Shown here piece by piece: positions 42,577 through 52,019 of a DNA stretch of 64,000 bases. The stretch covers positions 1 through 64,000 of the forward strand of contig CACZZN010000005.1 in NCBI GenBank assembly GCA_902785705.1, written 5' to 3'. Source of the stretch: an uncultured Veillonellaceae bacterium. GTDB lineage: Bacteria; Bacillota; Negativicutes; Selenomonadales; Selenomonadaceae. The stretch's first letter is position 1, and each line of letters opens with the position of its first letter. A program made the translations under genes and the position numbers. The notes beneath the pieces are model-generated. The model was not told the origin of the DNA, made no database searches, and worked only from the letters and a program-made list of their open reading frames with translations.

Positions 42577-44075
42577 AGGCCTTCCTCCTTATTTCCATAC
42601 GCTTCCTCCAAAAGAAGCGAACGCTTTTCGATATAAACGTCAATATCCCGCAAATAGGTCAGGAGATCCTTCGCATGGAAGCTGGACTTCAAACGCCCCG
42701 CCCGATGGTCAACGACCTTGGTCGTCGCGGCTCCTCCCATTCCGATGATGGTCTGATGCTCCTCCATGATCTGGATATTGTACATTCCTTCCGCACCCTT
42801 GCGGCAGCAGCCGATATTCTCAAGCTGTCCGCTCATATAGCCCTGACGGTACAGGTAGTAGGGCTGCATGCCCGCATCCGCGATATAGCGCATGGCAGTC
42901 TCCGACATGCGGCGCGTCTCATCGTCACCCGGCAGCTCATACGCCTCAAGATTCATCTTGAGACGGGAGCCCCGCTTCAAGGCAAGGGCATGGAGCGTGA
43001 TATCGTCCGGCTGAAGCGCCAGAACCTGCTCCATGGTATCCGCCACATCTTCCGCCGTTTCTCCCGGAAGCCCCAGGATCAAATCCATATTGATCTGAAA
43101 GCTTCCTGCCTCCCGAAGTGCACGGAACATCCGCACGATATCCTCCGGCGTATGATGCCTCCCGATGCGCCGCAGCGTCCGTTCCTGCATGGTCTGCGGA
43201 TTTACGCTCACACGCGTGACACCGAACCGCTTCATGCACGCAATCTTCGCCTCGCTCATGCTGTCAGGACGACCTGCCTCCACCGTAAATTCCACGATGT
43301 GAGGCTCATAAAAAGCATTATATACCATTTCGAGCATTTCGGCAAAAAAAATATCGGGAAGGCTCGTAGGAGTCCCTCCCCCCACGTAGATATTCTGCAC
43401 ATGGAAACCGTAGCGCTCTACGCTTTCCCTCGCCGCTGCAATATCCTTCCACAGAATCTCCAGAAAATCCCTCAATTTGTCTTCCGTCGGCAGCAGATTG
43501 GACGGAAAGGAACAGTACAGGCAGCGAGTCATGCAGAAGGGAATGCCCACATAGATACTTACCGTCTTCTCATCGGATGTTTCCAGAAAGGGCAGCTGGC
43601 GGAAGGCCATGTGCGTAATCAGCTCCGCTTTTCCGGGACTGGCGCGATAATCGTCCAGCAAACGATGCATGATCTCATGCTCCGTGAGATGGGAGCGGAT
43701 CCACCGATGCACGATCTTTGTGGGACGCACGCCATGCAGGATTCCCCAAGGCGCTGCGGGCTCTCCCAGTTCCTCACGGAAGATGTCATAGAGATTGCGC
43801 TTGATCATGCGATGGATTCCCGCCGCCTCCCGCTCATCCGGCTGCCGCTTGCTGCTCCGCACATAGATGTGCTTCGCGCCATGGAAATCCTTCAGAACCA
43901 TCCTTGTACTCACACGAAGAGGCTCTCCAGGAATCACCCGATTCTCCACAGAGAGCCCCGCATAATCGGCAGTTTCGTCCGCCACGACTTCAACCTTGAA
44001 CAGCAGAAGGATTTCCCGCACGATCTTGACGATGACTTCCTGTTTGCTGTTCAACCAAAATTCTCTGACCTTCAA
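42570..44075 (-). CDS. hemZ: HemZ-type coproporphyrinogen III oxidase-like radical SAM enzyme
   Basis: About 501 residues, the length of Bacillus HemZ. The radical-SAM cluster motif is GIPFCMTRCLYCSFPS, followed by IYVGGGTPTSL and TVEAGRPD, as in oxygen-independent coproporphyrinogen oxidase relatives. An N-terminal region of about 170 residues, typical of HemZ, precedes it. Whether it works in haem synthesis or is a haem-handling relative of HemW is not certain. The TTG at 44075 overlaps the fur stop as TTGA; an ATG at 44099 is possible but has no ribosome-binding site. The link to fur suggests regulation by iron. Confidence 0.85.
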   Translation of the reverse strand: MKVREFWLNSKQEVIVKIVREILLLFKVEVVADETADYAGLSVENRVIPGEPLRVSTRMVLKDFHGAKHIYVRSSKRQPDEREAAGIHRMIKRNLYDIFREELGEPAAPWGILHGVRPTKIVHRWIRSHLTEHEIMHRLLDDYRASPGKAELITHMAFRQLPFLETSDEKTVSIYVGIPFCMTRCLYCSFPSNLLPTEDKLRDFLEILWKDIAAARESVERYGFHVQNIYVGGGTPTSLPDIFFAEMLEMVYNAFYEPHIVEFTVEAGRPDSMSEAKIACMKRFGVTRVSVNPQTMQERTLRRIGRHHTPEDIVRMFRALREAGSFQINMDLILGLPGETAEDVADTMEQVLALQPDDITLHALALKRGSRLKMNLEAYELPGDDETRRMSETAMRYIADAGMQPYYLYRQGYMSGQLENIGCCRKGAEGMYNIQIMEEHQTIIGMGGAATTKVVDHRAGRLKSSFHAKDLLTYLRDIDVYIEKRSLLLEEAYGNKEEGLC

Positions 44076-44524
44076 CGCTCGCTTTGGCACTCCTTGCATA
44101 CGCCGAAAAACTTTACCTCATGATTCGTGATATGGAAGCCGGATTTCGACTCGATATCCTGCTCCAGATGTTCCAGCAAATCATCCTCGAACTCCATGAC
44201 TTTCCCGCATTGGGTACAAATCAGATGATGATGGCGGTGCATACTGGGATCTGTCGTATCAATCTCATAACGGCTGCACCCATCTCCGAATTCCATTTTC
44301 AGGAGTATCCCCAAATTCTCCAAAAGCTCCAGACTGCGATAGACGGTAGCCAGCCCGATCTCCGACTTGCTTTCCCGCAGGATATCATGCACATCCTCTG
44401 CGCTCAGATGCTCTCCCGGATGATCCATGAAGATCTGCAGCACTTCCTGCCGCTGCGGCGTCAGCTTATGCTGCCGTTCCTGCAGCTTCTTGCGAAAATC
44501 ATCCATGCTGAATGCGTTTGCCAT
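44072..44524 (-). CDS. fur: Fur-family metal-dependent repressor
   Basis: The 150-residue regulator has the winged-helix DNA-binding half (LTPQRQEVLQIFMDHPGEHLSAEDVHDIL, read in two parts; recognition helix IGLATVYRSLELL) and the dimerisation half. Metal ligands are seen in HRHHHLIC, and two CxxC pairs (CTQCGK and CKECQS) would hold structural zinc. The subtype (iron, zinc or peroxide) is not settled by sequence; proximity to hemZ favours iron or peroxide sensing. GGGAG is nine bases before the ATG and a good promoter lies upstream. It starts the fur-hemZ-hisS-aspS operon. Confidence 0.93.
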   Translation of the reverse strand: MANAFSMDDFRKKLQERQHKLTPQRQEVLQIFMDHPGEHLSAEDVHDILRESKSEIGLATVYRSLELLENLGILLKMEFGDGCSRYEIDTTDPSMHRHHHLICTQCGKVMEFEDDLLEHLEQDIESKSGFHITNHEVKFFGVCKECQSER

Positions 44525-44594
44525 GATTCACAGCTCCCTTATGCGAAATCTTCCATGTCTCAAAACACCGATCGTTGCAACCCCAATCAGCTAC

Positions 44595-44623
44595 ATTATA
44601 CCCAACCTGCCAGGAAAGTTCAA
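44595..44623 (-). promoter_or_regulatory. promoter of the fur-hemZ-hisS-aspS operon
   Basis: TTGAAC and TATAAT separated by 17 bases on the minus strand, about 70 bases before the fur ATG and 28 bases after the rel stop. Confidence 0.75.
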
Positions 44624-44650
44624 TTCTATTTCGCAAGATGGAACTGATTA

Positions 44651-46879
44651 TCATTTGTTCCCTACAGCATTCCCGATGGCTCGGGTAACGCTGTATACGT
44701 CCTGGATACGGCGCATGCGGGCCATGAACTGGCTGAGCTGCTGCGCATTGTTCACCTGAATGCCCATGAGGACGGTAGAGGTTCGGTTTGTGCGGTTTGG
44801 TTTCGCGTTGACCGAGCTGATGTTGATCTTCATTTCGGCGGGTACGGCAAGCAGTTCGGAAAGTACGCCGCTCTTGTCGTTGCAGACCACTTCCACCTCC
44901 ACCGTATAATCCTTGTCCAAGCCCACATCCCAGCTCACTTCGATCATGCGGGAAAAATTCTCCTCGCTGTCATTGAGCACATTCGGACAGTCCGTACGAT
45001 GCACGGACACGCCCCGACCCCTTGTGATATAGCCCGTGATGGGATCGCCCGGAATCGGATTGCAGCAGCGCGCCAGACGCACTAGGAGCCCGCTTTCTCC
45101 CTCTACCAGCACGCCATGGCTGGATTTCTTGCGGTTGCCCTTCTGCAGTGGCCGGATCTCGCTCAGCAGGATCGATACATCAGGCGGCGTATTCTGTTTG
45201 ACTTCCTTTTTGTACAGCTCAATGAGCTTCGTGATGATGCCCGGCATTGCGATTCCGCCGTAGCCCAAGGCAGCCAGCAAATCCGCTTCGTTCAGGATAT
45301 TGAGCTTTTTCGCCACCTGCAGCAGGCGGTCATCCTTCAGAAGCTCCTTGGGCTGATAGCCCAGTCGACGGAGTTCCTTCTCAATCTGCTCCCTGCCATG
45401 GGCAATATTTTCCTCTCGTTTCTCCTTCTTGAACCAGGAGCGGATCTTGCTGCGGGTTTCCGAGCATGCCACGATATTGAGCCAGTCCCTGCTCGGCCCA
45501 TTGTTCGCCTTATTGGTGATGACATCCACCAGATCGCCGTTCTGCAGCTTGTATTCCAGCGGCACGATCTTCCCGTTGACCTTTGCCCCCACACAGTGAT
45601 GCCCCACCTCTGTATGGATGCGATAAGCGAAATCAATAGGATTCGATCCATTTGGCAGGTCGATGACATCCCCCCGCGGCGTGAACACGAACACCTCATC
45701 CGCAAAGACATCCACCTTCAAGGCTTCCAGATATTCCCTCGGATCGCTGATCTCCTGCTGCAGATTCACCATCTGTCGGAGCCAGGACATCTTCTGGTCG
45801 TTCTCGCCGGTAGCGCCGACGCTCTTTCCCGCTTCCTTGTATTTCCAATGGGCGGCAACGCCGTATTCCGACACCTTGTGCATCCCGAAGGTGCGAATCT
45901 GGATCTCCAGCGGATATCCCTGGGCCATGACCGTCGTATGAAGGGACTGATAGCCATTGGATTTCGGCATGGCAATGTAGTCCTTGAACCGTCCCGGGAT
46001 AGGCTTCCATATGGTATGGATCACACCCAGCACGCCATAGCAGTCCTTCACGGAATCCACCAGCACACGGATCGCGGAGAGATCATAGATCTCCCCAATC
46101 TCCTTGTGATCCCGCTTCATCTTCTTGTAAATGCTGTAAAAATGCTTTGCGCGTCCGCTGATTTCCGCATGGATATCCGAATCATACAGCTCTTCTTCGA
46201 TCTGGCGGATGGACTCGCTGATGAAATTCTGGCGCTCGCGCCGCTTCTGCTTCACATTCTCCACCAGATCATAGTAGATATCCGGCTCCAGATAGCGCAG
46301 GCTCAGGTCTTCCAGCTCCCACTTGATGTTGGAGATGCCGAGGCGGTTTGCCAGCGGCGCGTAGACCTCGATGGTTTCCCGCGCGATCCGCTGCTGTTTG
46401 TCGGCGCGCATGAATTTGAGCGTCCGCATATTGTGCAGGCGGTCAGCCAGTTTGATCATGATCACCCGGATATCCTTTGCCATGGCAAGGAACATCTTGC
46501 GGTAGGTCTCCAACTGCTGCTCTTCCTTGGATTTATACTGGATACGGCCCAATTTTGTGACGCCGTCGATGAGCATGGCCACCTCAGGACCGAACATATC
46601 CTCCATCTCGGCAAGGGTGAAAATCGTATCCTCCACCACATCATGCAAGAGCGCCGCCGCAATCGTCACATCGTCCAGATGCAGTTCTGTCAGGATAGCT
46701 GCGACATTCAAGGGATGAATGATATATGCATCGCCCGATACCCGCGTCTGTCCCCTGTGAGCCTCATCGGCCACAAGGAAAGCCCTTTCCAGCATACTGA
46801 TGTCAGCATTCCGCTGATAGCTTTTGACCTTCGCCGTGAGGCGCTCTATCGTTACGGGCTTCTTTCCCTTGTCGTTCAT
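44651..46879 (-). CDS. relA: bifunctional (p)ppGpp synthetase/hydrolase, Rel/SpoT family
   Basis: A 742-residue Rel protein. The HD hydrolase domain has HRGQTRVSGDAYIIHP and LLHDVVEDT; the synthetase has GRFKDYIAMPKSNGYQSLHT, whose RxKD loop fits bifunctional enzymes; TGS is FVFTPRGDVIDLPNGSNPID; a helical and ACT regulatory part ends the chain. It makes and removes (p)ppGpp during starvation. The ATG at 46879 is 11 bases from AAAGGA; a GTG at 46888 would be only two bases from it. It follows recJ by 37 bases. Confidence 0.97.
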   Translation of the reverse strand: MNDKGKKPVTIERLTAKVKSYQRNADISMLERAFLVADEAHRGQTRVSGDAYIIHPLNVAAILTELHLDDVTIAAALLHDVVEDTIFTLAEMEDMFGPEVAMLIDGVTKLGRIQYKSKEEQQLETYRKMFLAMAKDIRVIMIKLADRLHNMRTLKFMRADKQQRIARETIEVYAPLANRLGISNIKWELEDLSLRYLEPDIYYDLVENVKQKRRERQNFISESIRQIEEELYDSDIHAEISGRAKHFYSIYKKMKRDHKEIGEIYDLSAIRVLVDSVKDCYGVLGVIHTIWKPIPGRFKDYIAMPKSNGYQSLHTTVMAQGYPLEIQIRTFGMHKVSEYGVAAHWKYKEAGKSVGATGENDQKMSWLRQMVNLQQEISDPREYLEALKVDVFADEVFVFTPRGDVIDLPNGSNPIDFAYRIHTEVGHHCVGAKVNGKIVPLEYKLQNGDLVDVITNKANNGPSRDWLNIVACSETRSKIRSWFKKEKREENIAHGREQIEKELRRLGYQPKELLKDDRLLQVAKKLNILNEADLLAALGYGGIAMPGIITKLIELYKKEVKQNTPPDVSILLSEIRPLQKGNRKKSSHGVLVEGESGLLVRLARCCNPIPGDPITGYITRGRGVSVHRTDCPNVLNDSEENFSRMIEVSWDVGLDKDYTVEVEVVCNDKSGVLSELLAVPAEMKINISSVNAKPNRTNRTSTVLMGIQVNNAQQLSQFMARMRRIQDVYSVTRAIGNAVGNK

Positions 46880-46916
46880 CTCTTTCACATTCCTTTGCGG
46901 TCAGGAACTCCTGCGG

Positions 46917-48914
46917 TTAGGAATTCCTGCTGTTATGTCTCCGATACAATCTTGAATTTTCAAGCTTCAGTTTTTCTTTCGGCGCCGGAGGCATGAAAAA
47001 AGTTTCCTCCAAAAGGCTTCCGTAGAGCAGTCCCAGTTCCTCGAACACGGTCAACGCGCATTCCATCGTATAAAGCGAAATATCATGGAAGCGTTGGCTG
47101 TATTCCATGGTCAGCATCCTCGCGTCGAATGGGATATTGCCCTTCTCCCGCTGTATGCTCATCAAAAAGGAATACACTTTTGCCAGCATATCACGGTTCG
47201 GGAAATGCTGGCAGGATTTCGCGGGCCCCATATACTCGACCTGACACTCCACGCTGCGCTTTCCCTGCCATTCGTTGATTTCCGGAACATAGACAATATC
47301 CAGAGGCTCACGATTCACAATGGGCGCGTAGCTTGCACGGTTCCAACTGATGACCTTAATGGACGTATCCCTGCCATCAATGCGGAACATCAGATGGTTC
47401 TGGTCGCGTCCGATCGCACGTGCCCCCGTGCCTCGCACATCCCTGCAGCCAAAGACCGGATGCGGATTCCCCATGCCGTAGGGCGCCAATTTCTGAAGCT
47501 CCTCCACAAGGGAAAGTTCCAATTCCTGCGGAGAAAGCTCAAAATCAATCGAAATGGAGGGAACATAGTCCTCCTCTTGCAAATGCTCCTTCACATAATC
47601 ATCGAACAGCGCCCGGAACGCAGGGATATCCTCCGTCCGGATCGTCAGGCCCGCAGCCTGTGAGTGTCCGCCAAACCCCAGCAGTTTCTCTTGGCAGGCG
47701 GCAAGCGCCTCATACATGTGAAGGCCCTGGATGCTGCGGCAGGAGCCTTTTGCGGTCTCGCCCTGCTCGCTGATTACAATGGTGGGCAGGTAATACCTTT
47801 CCACCAGGCGTGAAGCCACCAGCCCAATGACGCCTTGATGCCATCCTTCGCCGGAAAGCACGATGGAATGCACCTCGGTTCCCCCGGACAACCGAAGCTC
47901 TTGTAACTTTTTCTCCGCCAATGCCAGAATTTCCTGCTCGATTTCCTGACGTGCATGATTTTCGTCATCGAGTTCTTTCGCGATGCGCTCCGCTGTTTCC
48001 ATATCCTCCGACAGCAGCAGATCGCGCCCCTTGGACGCGGTATCCAGACGTCCTGCGGCATTGAGCCGCGGTGCCAGCAAAAAACCGACCTGCCCCGCGC
48101 CGACGGTCTTGTCCGCAAGGCCCGCCACCTTGATCAGCGCACGGAGTCCCGGCAGTTCCGTCGTATTCATGCGCTCCAGCCCCATGCGCACCAGTTTCCG
48201 ATTCTCTCCCAGCAAAGGAACCAAATCGGCGATTGTGCCGAGCGCCACAATTTCCAGATCCTCCTGGAAATCCACATCACGCAGCTGCTTCCAAAGCGCC
48301 TGACACAGCTTGAAGGCCACTCCCACGCCCGCCAGATCCTTGAACGGATATCTGCAGTCCTCGCGATGCGGGTTCACGACAGCAATGGCGCGCGGAAGCT
48401 CCGGCCCCGGCAGATGATGATCTGTGATCACGATATCCAGAATATCCCTGACCGCCTCTACGTCTTCCACGGAGGAAATACCACAGTCTACGGAGATCAG
48501 AAGGCCTGCCCCCTGCTTTGCGATCGTGCGGAGCGCAGGTTCGTTGAACCCGTAGCCTTCCTTCTGCCTGTCGGGAATATAGGAGCTCACCCTTGCGCCC
48601 AGCCGCTTCAACGTGCGCATGAGAACTGCCGTAGCAGTCATCCCATCCACGTCGTAGTCCCCATAGATCACGATCTGTTCTTTTTCCCGGATGGCCCGTT
48701 CGATGCGCGCGGCAGCAAGCTCCATATCCTTCATGAGAAAGGGATCATAAAAAGACTGCTTCTCCTCCGGATACAGGAAACGATCCGCTGCCTTTCGCTC
48801 CCGAATACCTCGATGCCACAGGATACTCGCAACAGCAGCAGAGACATTGAGTTTTTTCGCAAATGCCCGGATCTCTTTTGGATCATCATCATAGAACGCC
48901 CATTTCTTCTGCAT
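46917..48914 (-). CDS. recJ: single-stranded-DNA-specific exonuclease RecJ
   Basis: A 665-residue RecJ, with the DHH phosphoesterase motifs IVIYGDYDVDGMTATAVLMR and VITDHHLPG, and the DHHA1 part with GWHQGVIGLVASRLVERY. A C-terminal OB-like domain follows. It degrades 5'-ended single strands in recombination and mismatch repair. The ATG at 48914 has GGAG five bases upstream; an alternative ATG at 48950 adds 12 residues and also has AAGGA. The gene heads recJ-rel. Confidence 0.96.
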   Translation of the reverse strand: MQKKWAFYDDDPKEIRAFAKKLNVSAAVASILWHRGIRERKAADRFLYPEEKQSFYDPFLMKDMELAAARIERAIREKEQIVIYGDYDVDGMTATAVLMRTLKRLGARVSSYIPDRQKEGYGFNEPALRTIAKQGAGLLISVDCGISSVEDVEAVRDILDIVITDHHLPGPELPRAIAVVNPHREDCRYPFKDLAGVGVAFKLCQALWKQLRDVDFQEDLEIVALGTIADLVPLLGENRKLVRMGLERMNTTELPGLRALIKVAGLADKTVGAGQVGFLLAPRLNAAGRLDTASKGRDLLLSEDMETAERIAKELDDENHARQEIEQEILALAEKKLQELRLSGGTEVHSIVLSGEGWHQGVIGLVASRLVERYYLPTIVISEQGETAKGSCRSIQGLHMYEALAACQEKLLGFGGHSQAAGLTIRTEDIPAFRALFDDYVKEHLQEEDYVPSISIDFELSPQELELSLVEELQKLAPYGMGNPHPVFGCRDVRGTGARAIGRDQNHLMFRIDGRDTSIKVISWNRASYAPIVNREPLDIVYVPEINEWQGKRSVECQVEYMGPAKSCQHFPNRDMLAKVYSFLMSIQREKGNIPFDARMLTMEYSQRFHDISLYTMECALTVFEELGLLYGSLLEETFFMPPAPKEKLKLENSRLYRRHNSRNS

Positions 48915-48957
48915 ACCCACTCCACCTCCTGCTGTCTTATTCGTATCCATAAGTTCC

Positions 48958-49215
48958 TTATTTGTTGAAATAATCATACCACTGGGCAATGATGCTATCA
49001 CGATTTAAGGCAATCATTTTCAGGATTCTCTTTAATTCCTTTTCCGGTATATTGCTGTTATTATTTGCCAGCACAGGATTACTTTCTGGCGGAAGCCATA
49101 TTTTTGTGGCGTTTGCTGTCGGTTTTCCCTTGGAAACATGGACATGGATCGGTTCTCCTGCCTCATTTGACCAGAAAAATACTCGGTAACCATAAATTTC
49201 AAACAGGGTCGGCAA
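48958..49215 (-). CDS. DUF4160 protein
   Basis: The 85-residue protein has the DUF4160 signature: an opening like MPTLFEIYGYRVFFWSNE and the EPIHVHVSKG segment. The family is often found in two-gene modules suspected to be toxin-antitoxin-like, but no activity is established. The TTG start overlaps the preceding 94-residue gene by 17 bases and follows GGTGAG by four bases. AT content is higher than in flanking recJ, in keeping with an acquired pair. Confidence 0.8.
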   Translation of the reverse strand: MPTLFEIYGYRVFFWSNEAGEPIHVHVSKGKPTANATKIWLPPESNPVLANNNSNIPEKELKRILKMIALNRDSIIAQWYDYFNK

Positions 49216-49483
49216 TTATCTCACCGTCCTCACGAGCTATTTCCCAAATAAGCGGACTATTATTTTTTACAAATTGACGCAAGGCATATTCTTCATCTTC
49301 TTGAAAACCAAAACACTTTTTCAAGCAACAAACGGGCAGCACATACTCTGCCCTATCAAACCCATGCTCCGTGGGACGTTCCAAATACACATGAATGCTC
49401 TCTCCTACGGAGGGGGAGCTATGTATATTGGTAAAAGTCACCGTAATATTTTGGGGCACCAGTTTCATATATTCGTGCCGCAT
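49199..49483 (-). CDS. partner of the DUF4160 gene, unknown function
   Basis: A 94-residue protein, overlapping the DUF4160 gene by 17 bases, so the two form a translationally coupled pair. GGGGG is seven bases before the ATG. The N-terminal half is beta-rich (ITVTFTNIHSSPS, ESIHVYLE), with two adjacent Cys in VCCLKKCFGF. It takes the position usually held by the antitoxin-like partner of DUF4160 genes. I did not recognise its family. Confidence 0.65.
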   Translation of the reverse strand: MRHEYMKLVPQNITVTFTNIHSSPSVGESIHVYLERPTEHGFDRAEYVLPVCCLKKCFGFQEDEEYALRQFVKNNSPLIWEIAREDGEIIADPV

Positions 49484-49741
49484 GGGTTATCCCCCCTATT
49501 CTCTCATCGCAACAGATACAGATATACCGGTCCTGCCATCTGCAAAATCAAAAAAACGCCCACCGGATTGATAACGGCAAAATCCCCGTTCACTAAACAT
49601 GTAGACATTATACCTCATATCCATCCCGTTTTCCAGCTTTTGTTACGCTGCACCGTAACCGCTACACGGTTCCCGATAAGCACAAATGCCCCACGGACAG
49701 TCTCATAAGGCAGTTTGTCGGGCATTCGCCTTTTCAACGAA
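49484..49741. other. intergenic region between secF and the DUF4160 pair
   Basis: About 260 bases with no gene that I can support on either strand. The plus-strand frame running through it from 49274 has no ribosome-binding site and is antisense to the paired gene. A promoter for the pair was not clear. Confidence 0.5.
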
Positions 49742-49769
49742 AAAACACCACCCTTTCGAGTGGTGTTTT
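49742..49769 (-). terminator. intrinsic terminator of the yajC-secD-secF operon
   Basis: A perfect 10-bp stem, AAAACACCAC with GTGGTGTTTT (eight-base loop), 29 bases past the secF stop, running into TTTTTTC on the minus strand. Confidence 0.9.
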
Positions 49770-49778
49770 GATGTAGCG

Positions 49779-49800
49779 ATTATTTTTGCACAGTTCCTTA
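49779..49800. repeat. end sequence shared with the MITE-like element
   Basis: ATTATTTTTGCACAGTTCCTTA resembles the right ends of the elements at 60390-60554 and 36698-36858 (TTATTT..CACAGTTCCTTA). It includes the secF stop codon. No left partner was found within 200 bases. Confidence 0.4.
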
Positions 49801-50715
49801 TTTCGCCGTAACAGCACGCTGCGTTGTCTTTTTAGCCTCTGCCCGGTTGCGGAAAAGCACCCAGAGCGGGCCTGCAATGAAAATGGACGAATAGCAGCCG
49901 CTCGCGAAGCCGACAAGGAGCGCAAACGCAAAATCCTTTGTGGTCTCGCCGCCGAAGAAATAGAGTGCAAATGTCGTAAACATGACCGTGAACACCGTAT
50001 AGAGGGAGCGTGTGAGCGTCTGATAAACGCTTCGGTTCACCAGCTCGAACACATCCCCACCTTTGCGGAAATGCAGCTTCAGGTTCTCGCGGATACGGTC
50101 AAAAATAACGATCGTATCGTTGATGGAATAACCAACAATGGTCAGCAGAGCCGCCACAAAGGAGGAATCCACCTGCTTCTGCGTAAAGGAGAAAATCGAA
50201 AGCACGATCAGAATATCATGCACCAACGCCAGGATTGCCGCGATGCCGAAGCGCATCTCGAAGCGATACGCGACATAGAGGATGATGAGCACCCAGGAAA
50301 TCAACAGCGCCATCACAGCATTCATGATCAGCTCGCCGCCGATGGTCGCGCCCACCTTTTCCTCGCGCATGACCTGATAGTTCCCCACCGATTCCTTGAT
50401 GGAAGCCATGACCGCTTTGCGGTCGTTTTCCTCCAAATCCGTCGTGCGGATCATGACATCCGTGGAAGATTCCACACCGGAAGTCTCTCCCGACAGCTGG
50501 ATCATACTGCTGTCCAGCCCATAGGGGCGCAGGCTGTCACGCACTTGCGTGATGGTGACCGGCTGGTCGAACTTCAAATCGATGATCGTCCCGCCCGTGA
50601 AGTCGATGCCGAAATTGAAGCCGCGCGTGCACATGCTGAAAATGCCGGGAATGATGATGATCAGCGAGATGATGAACCAAATCTTGCCGCGCCTTGCAAT
50701 GTCAAAACTAGGCAT
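49798..50715 (-). CDS. secF: protein translocase subunit SecF
   Basis: A 305-residue membrane protein with six hydrophobic segments. The conserved FNFGIDFTGGTIIDLKF follows the first one, and VGYSINDTIVIFDRIRE is the typical membrane motif. With SecD it uses proton motive force to finish protein export. Its ATG lies in the last codons of secD (eight-base overlap). It ends the yajC-folate-secD-secF run. Confidence 0.98.
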   Translation of the reverse strand: MPSFDIARRGKIWFIISLIIIIPGIFSMCTRGFNFGIDFTGGTIIDLKFDQPVTITQVRDSLRPYGLDSSMIQLSGETSGVESSTDVMIRTTDLEENDRKAVMASIKESVGNYQVMREEKVGATIGGELIMNAVMALLISWVLIILYVAYRFEMRFGIAAILALVHDILIVLSIFSFTQKQVDSSFVAALLTIVGYSINDTIVIFDRIRENLKLHFRKGGDVFELVNRSVYQTLTRSLYTVFTVMFTTFALYFFGGETTKDFAFALLVGFASGCYSSIFIAGPLWVLFRNRAEAKKTTQRAVTAK

Positions 50716-51970
50716 CCTTCTTCACCGCCTTTCCTGCATTCGCGTCAAAGAGCACGAAGCCGTCCGCGCCGTAGGCGCTCGGCCCGTCAAAGACGTGCGC
50801 CGCGATCAAAAGCTTCAGCATATACCGCGTCAGCGTGATGGCCGTGAACATGCTCAACACAACGCCAAGCCCCAGAGTAATCGCAAAGCCCCGGATGGTG
50901 CCCGTTCCGAGGAAGAAGAGCACGGCAGCCGCGATGATGGTAGTGATATTGGAGTCAAAAATCGTGGTAAACGCGCGGTCAAAGCCCGCATCCATGGAAA
51001 GCCGCAGGCTCTTGCCCGTACGATATTCCTCCTTGAAATGCTCGAAAATCAGCACATTCGCATCCACTGCCATACCAATGGACAGAATGATTCCCGCCAC
51101 GCCCGGGAGCGTGAGCGTCGCATCCAAGGACCACAGAATGAGCAGCAGCAGCATGGTATAAGCCATGAGGCTGATATCCGCGATAAAGCCCGACAAACGA
51201 TAAAACGCGATCATGAAGAGCAGAACCGCACCGATGCCTACGACGAACGCAAACTCGCTCTTGTCCTTGGAGTCCTGTCCAAGGGAAGGGCCGACGGTTC
51301 TCGTCTCAATGATATTCACCTTCACCGGCAGAGCGCCGCTTCTGAGCAGCACGGCAAGCTGCTGCGCCTCTTCCAGCGTCTTCTGCCCGGAAATCTCGGC
51401 CTTTCCTCCGAGAATCGGCTCACGCACATTCGGCGCGGTCAGCACTTCACCATCCAGCAGGATTGCAATCGTGCGCCCCACATTTTGCATCGTGAGATCC
51501 GCGAATTTCTTCCCGCCTTCATCGGAGAATTCCAGATTGACAACATGCTGATTCGTCTGCGGATTCGTCGCTGCCTGCGCATCCTTGAGATCCGTTCCCG
51601 TGAGGACGGTGTTGCCTTCTTCATCCTTGAACTCCAGCATCGCCGTCTTGCCGATGGTCTGGATCGCCTTGTCCGGATCCTTGATGCCCGGAAGCTCGAT
51701 GATCACGCGGCGCGCGCCTTCGCGCTGGATGATCGGCTCAGTGAGGCCCAGTTCATTGACACGTTTTTCCATGATCTTGACGACACGCTGCATGGCATCG
51801 TCATTGACCTGTGCCTGCGGCGTATCCTCAGCTTCCAGAACCACATGCGTGCCGCCCTGCAGATCCAGCCCCTGACGGATGCTGTTGGCCAAGGGCTGCA
51901 CAAACGCCAGAAAGATACCGACGATTGCCACGATGCAGACCAGAAGTTTTATGAGACTGTCTTTTCTCAA
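50708..51970 (-). CDS. secD: protein translocase subunit SecD
   Basis: A 420-residue SecD with a first membrane helix, the conserved GLDLQGGTHVVLE, a periplasmic P1 domain of modest size, and five further helices with IILSIGMAVDANVLIFEHFK. It forms a complex with SecF and YajC. The start is TTG at 51970, six bases after GGGATGG. Fifty bases separate it from the preceding folate gene. Confidence 0.97.
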   Translation of the reverse strand: MRKDSLIKLLVCIVAIVGIFLAFVQPLANSIRQGLDLQGGTHVVLEAEDTPQAQVNDDAMQRVVKIMEKRVNELGLTEPIIQREGARRVIIELPGIKDPDKAIQTIGKTAMLEFKDEEGNTVLTGTDLKDAQAATNPQTNQHVVNLEFSDEGGKKFADLTMQNVGRTIAILLDGEVLTAPNVREPILGGKAEISGQKTLEEAQQLAVLLRSGALPVKVNIIETRTVGPSLGQDSKDKSEFAFVVGIGAVLLFMIAFYRLSGFIADISLMAYTMLLLLILWSLDATLTLPGVAGIILSIGMAVDANVLIFEHFKEEYRTGKSLRLSMDAGFDRAFTTIFDSNITTIIAAAVLFFLGTGTIRGFAITLGLGVVLSMFTAITLTRYMLKLLIAAHVFDGPSAYGADGFVLFDANAGKAVKKDA

Positions 51971-52019
51971 CGGTTTCCATCCCTTCCTGTCATGAAATTT
52001 CCTATGATACTACCTGTGA

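Noticed and set aside
49274..49708. Plus-strand gene between recJ and secF
   Set aside because: Antisense to the DUF4160 partner for half its length, no ribosome-binding site, and no recognisable domain.
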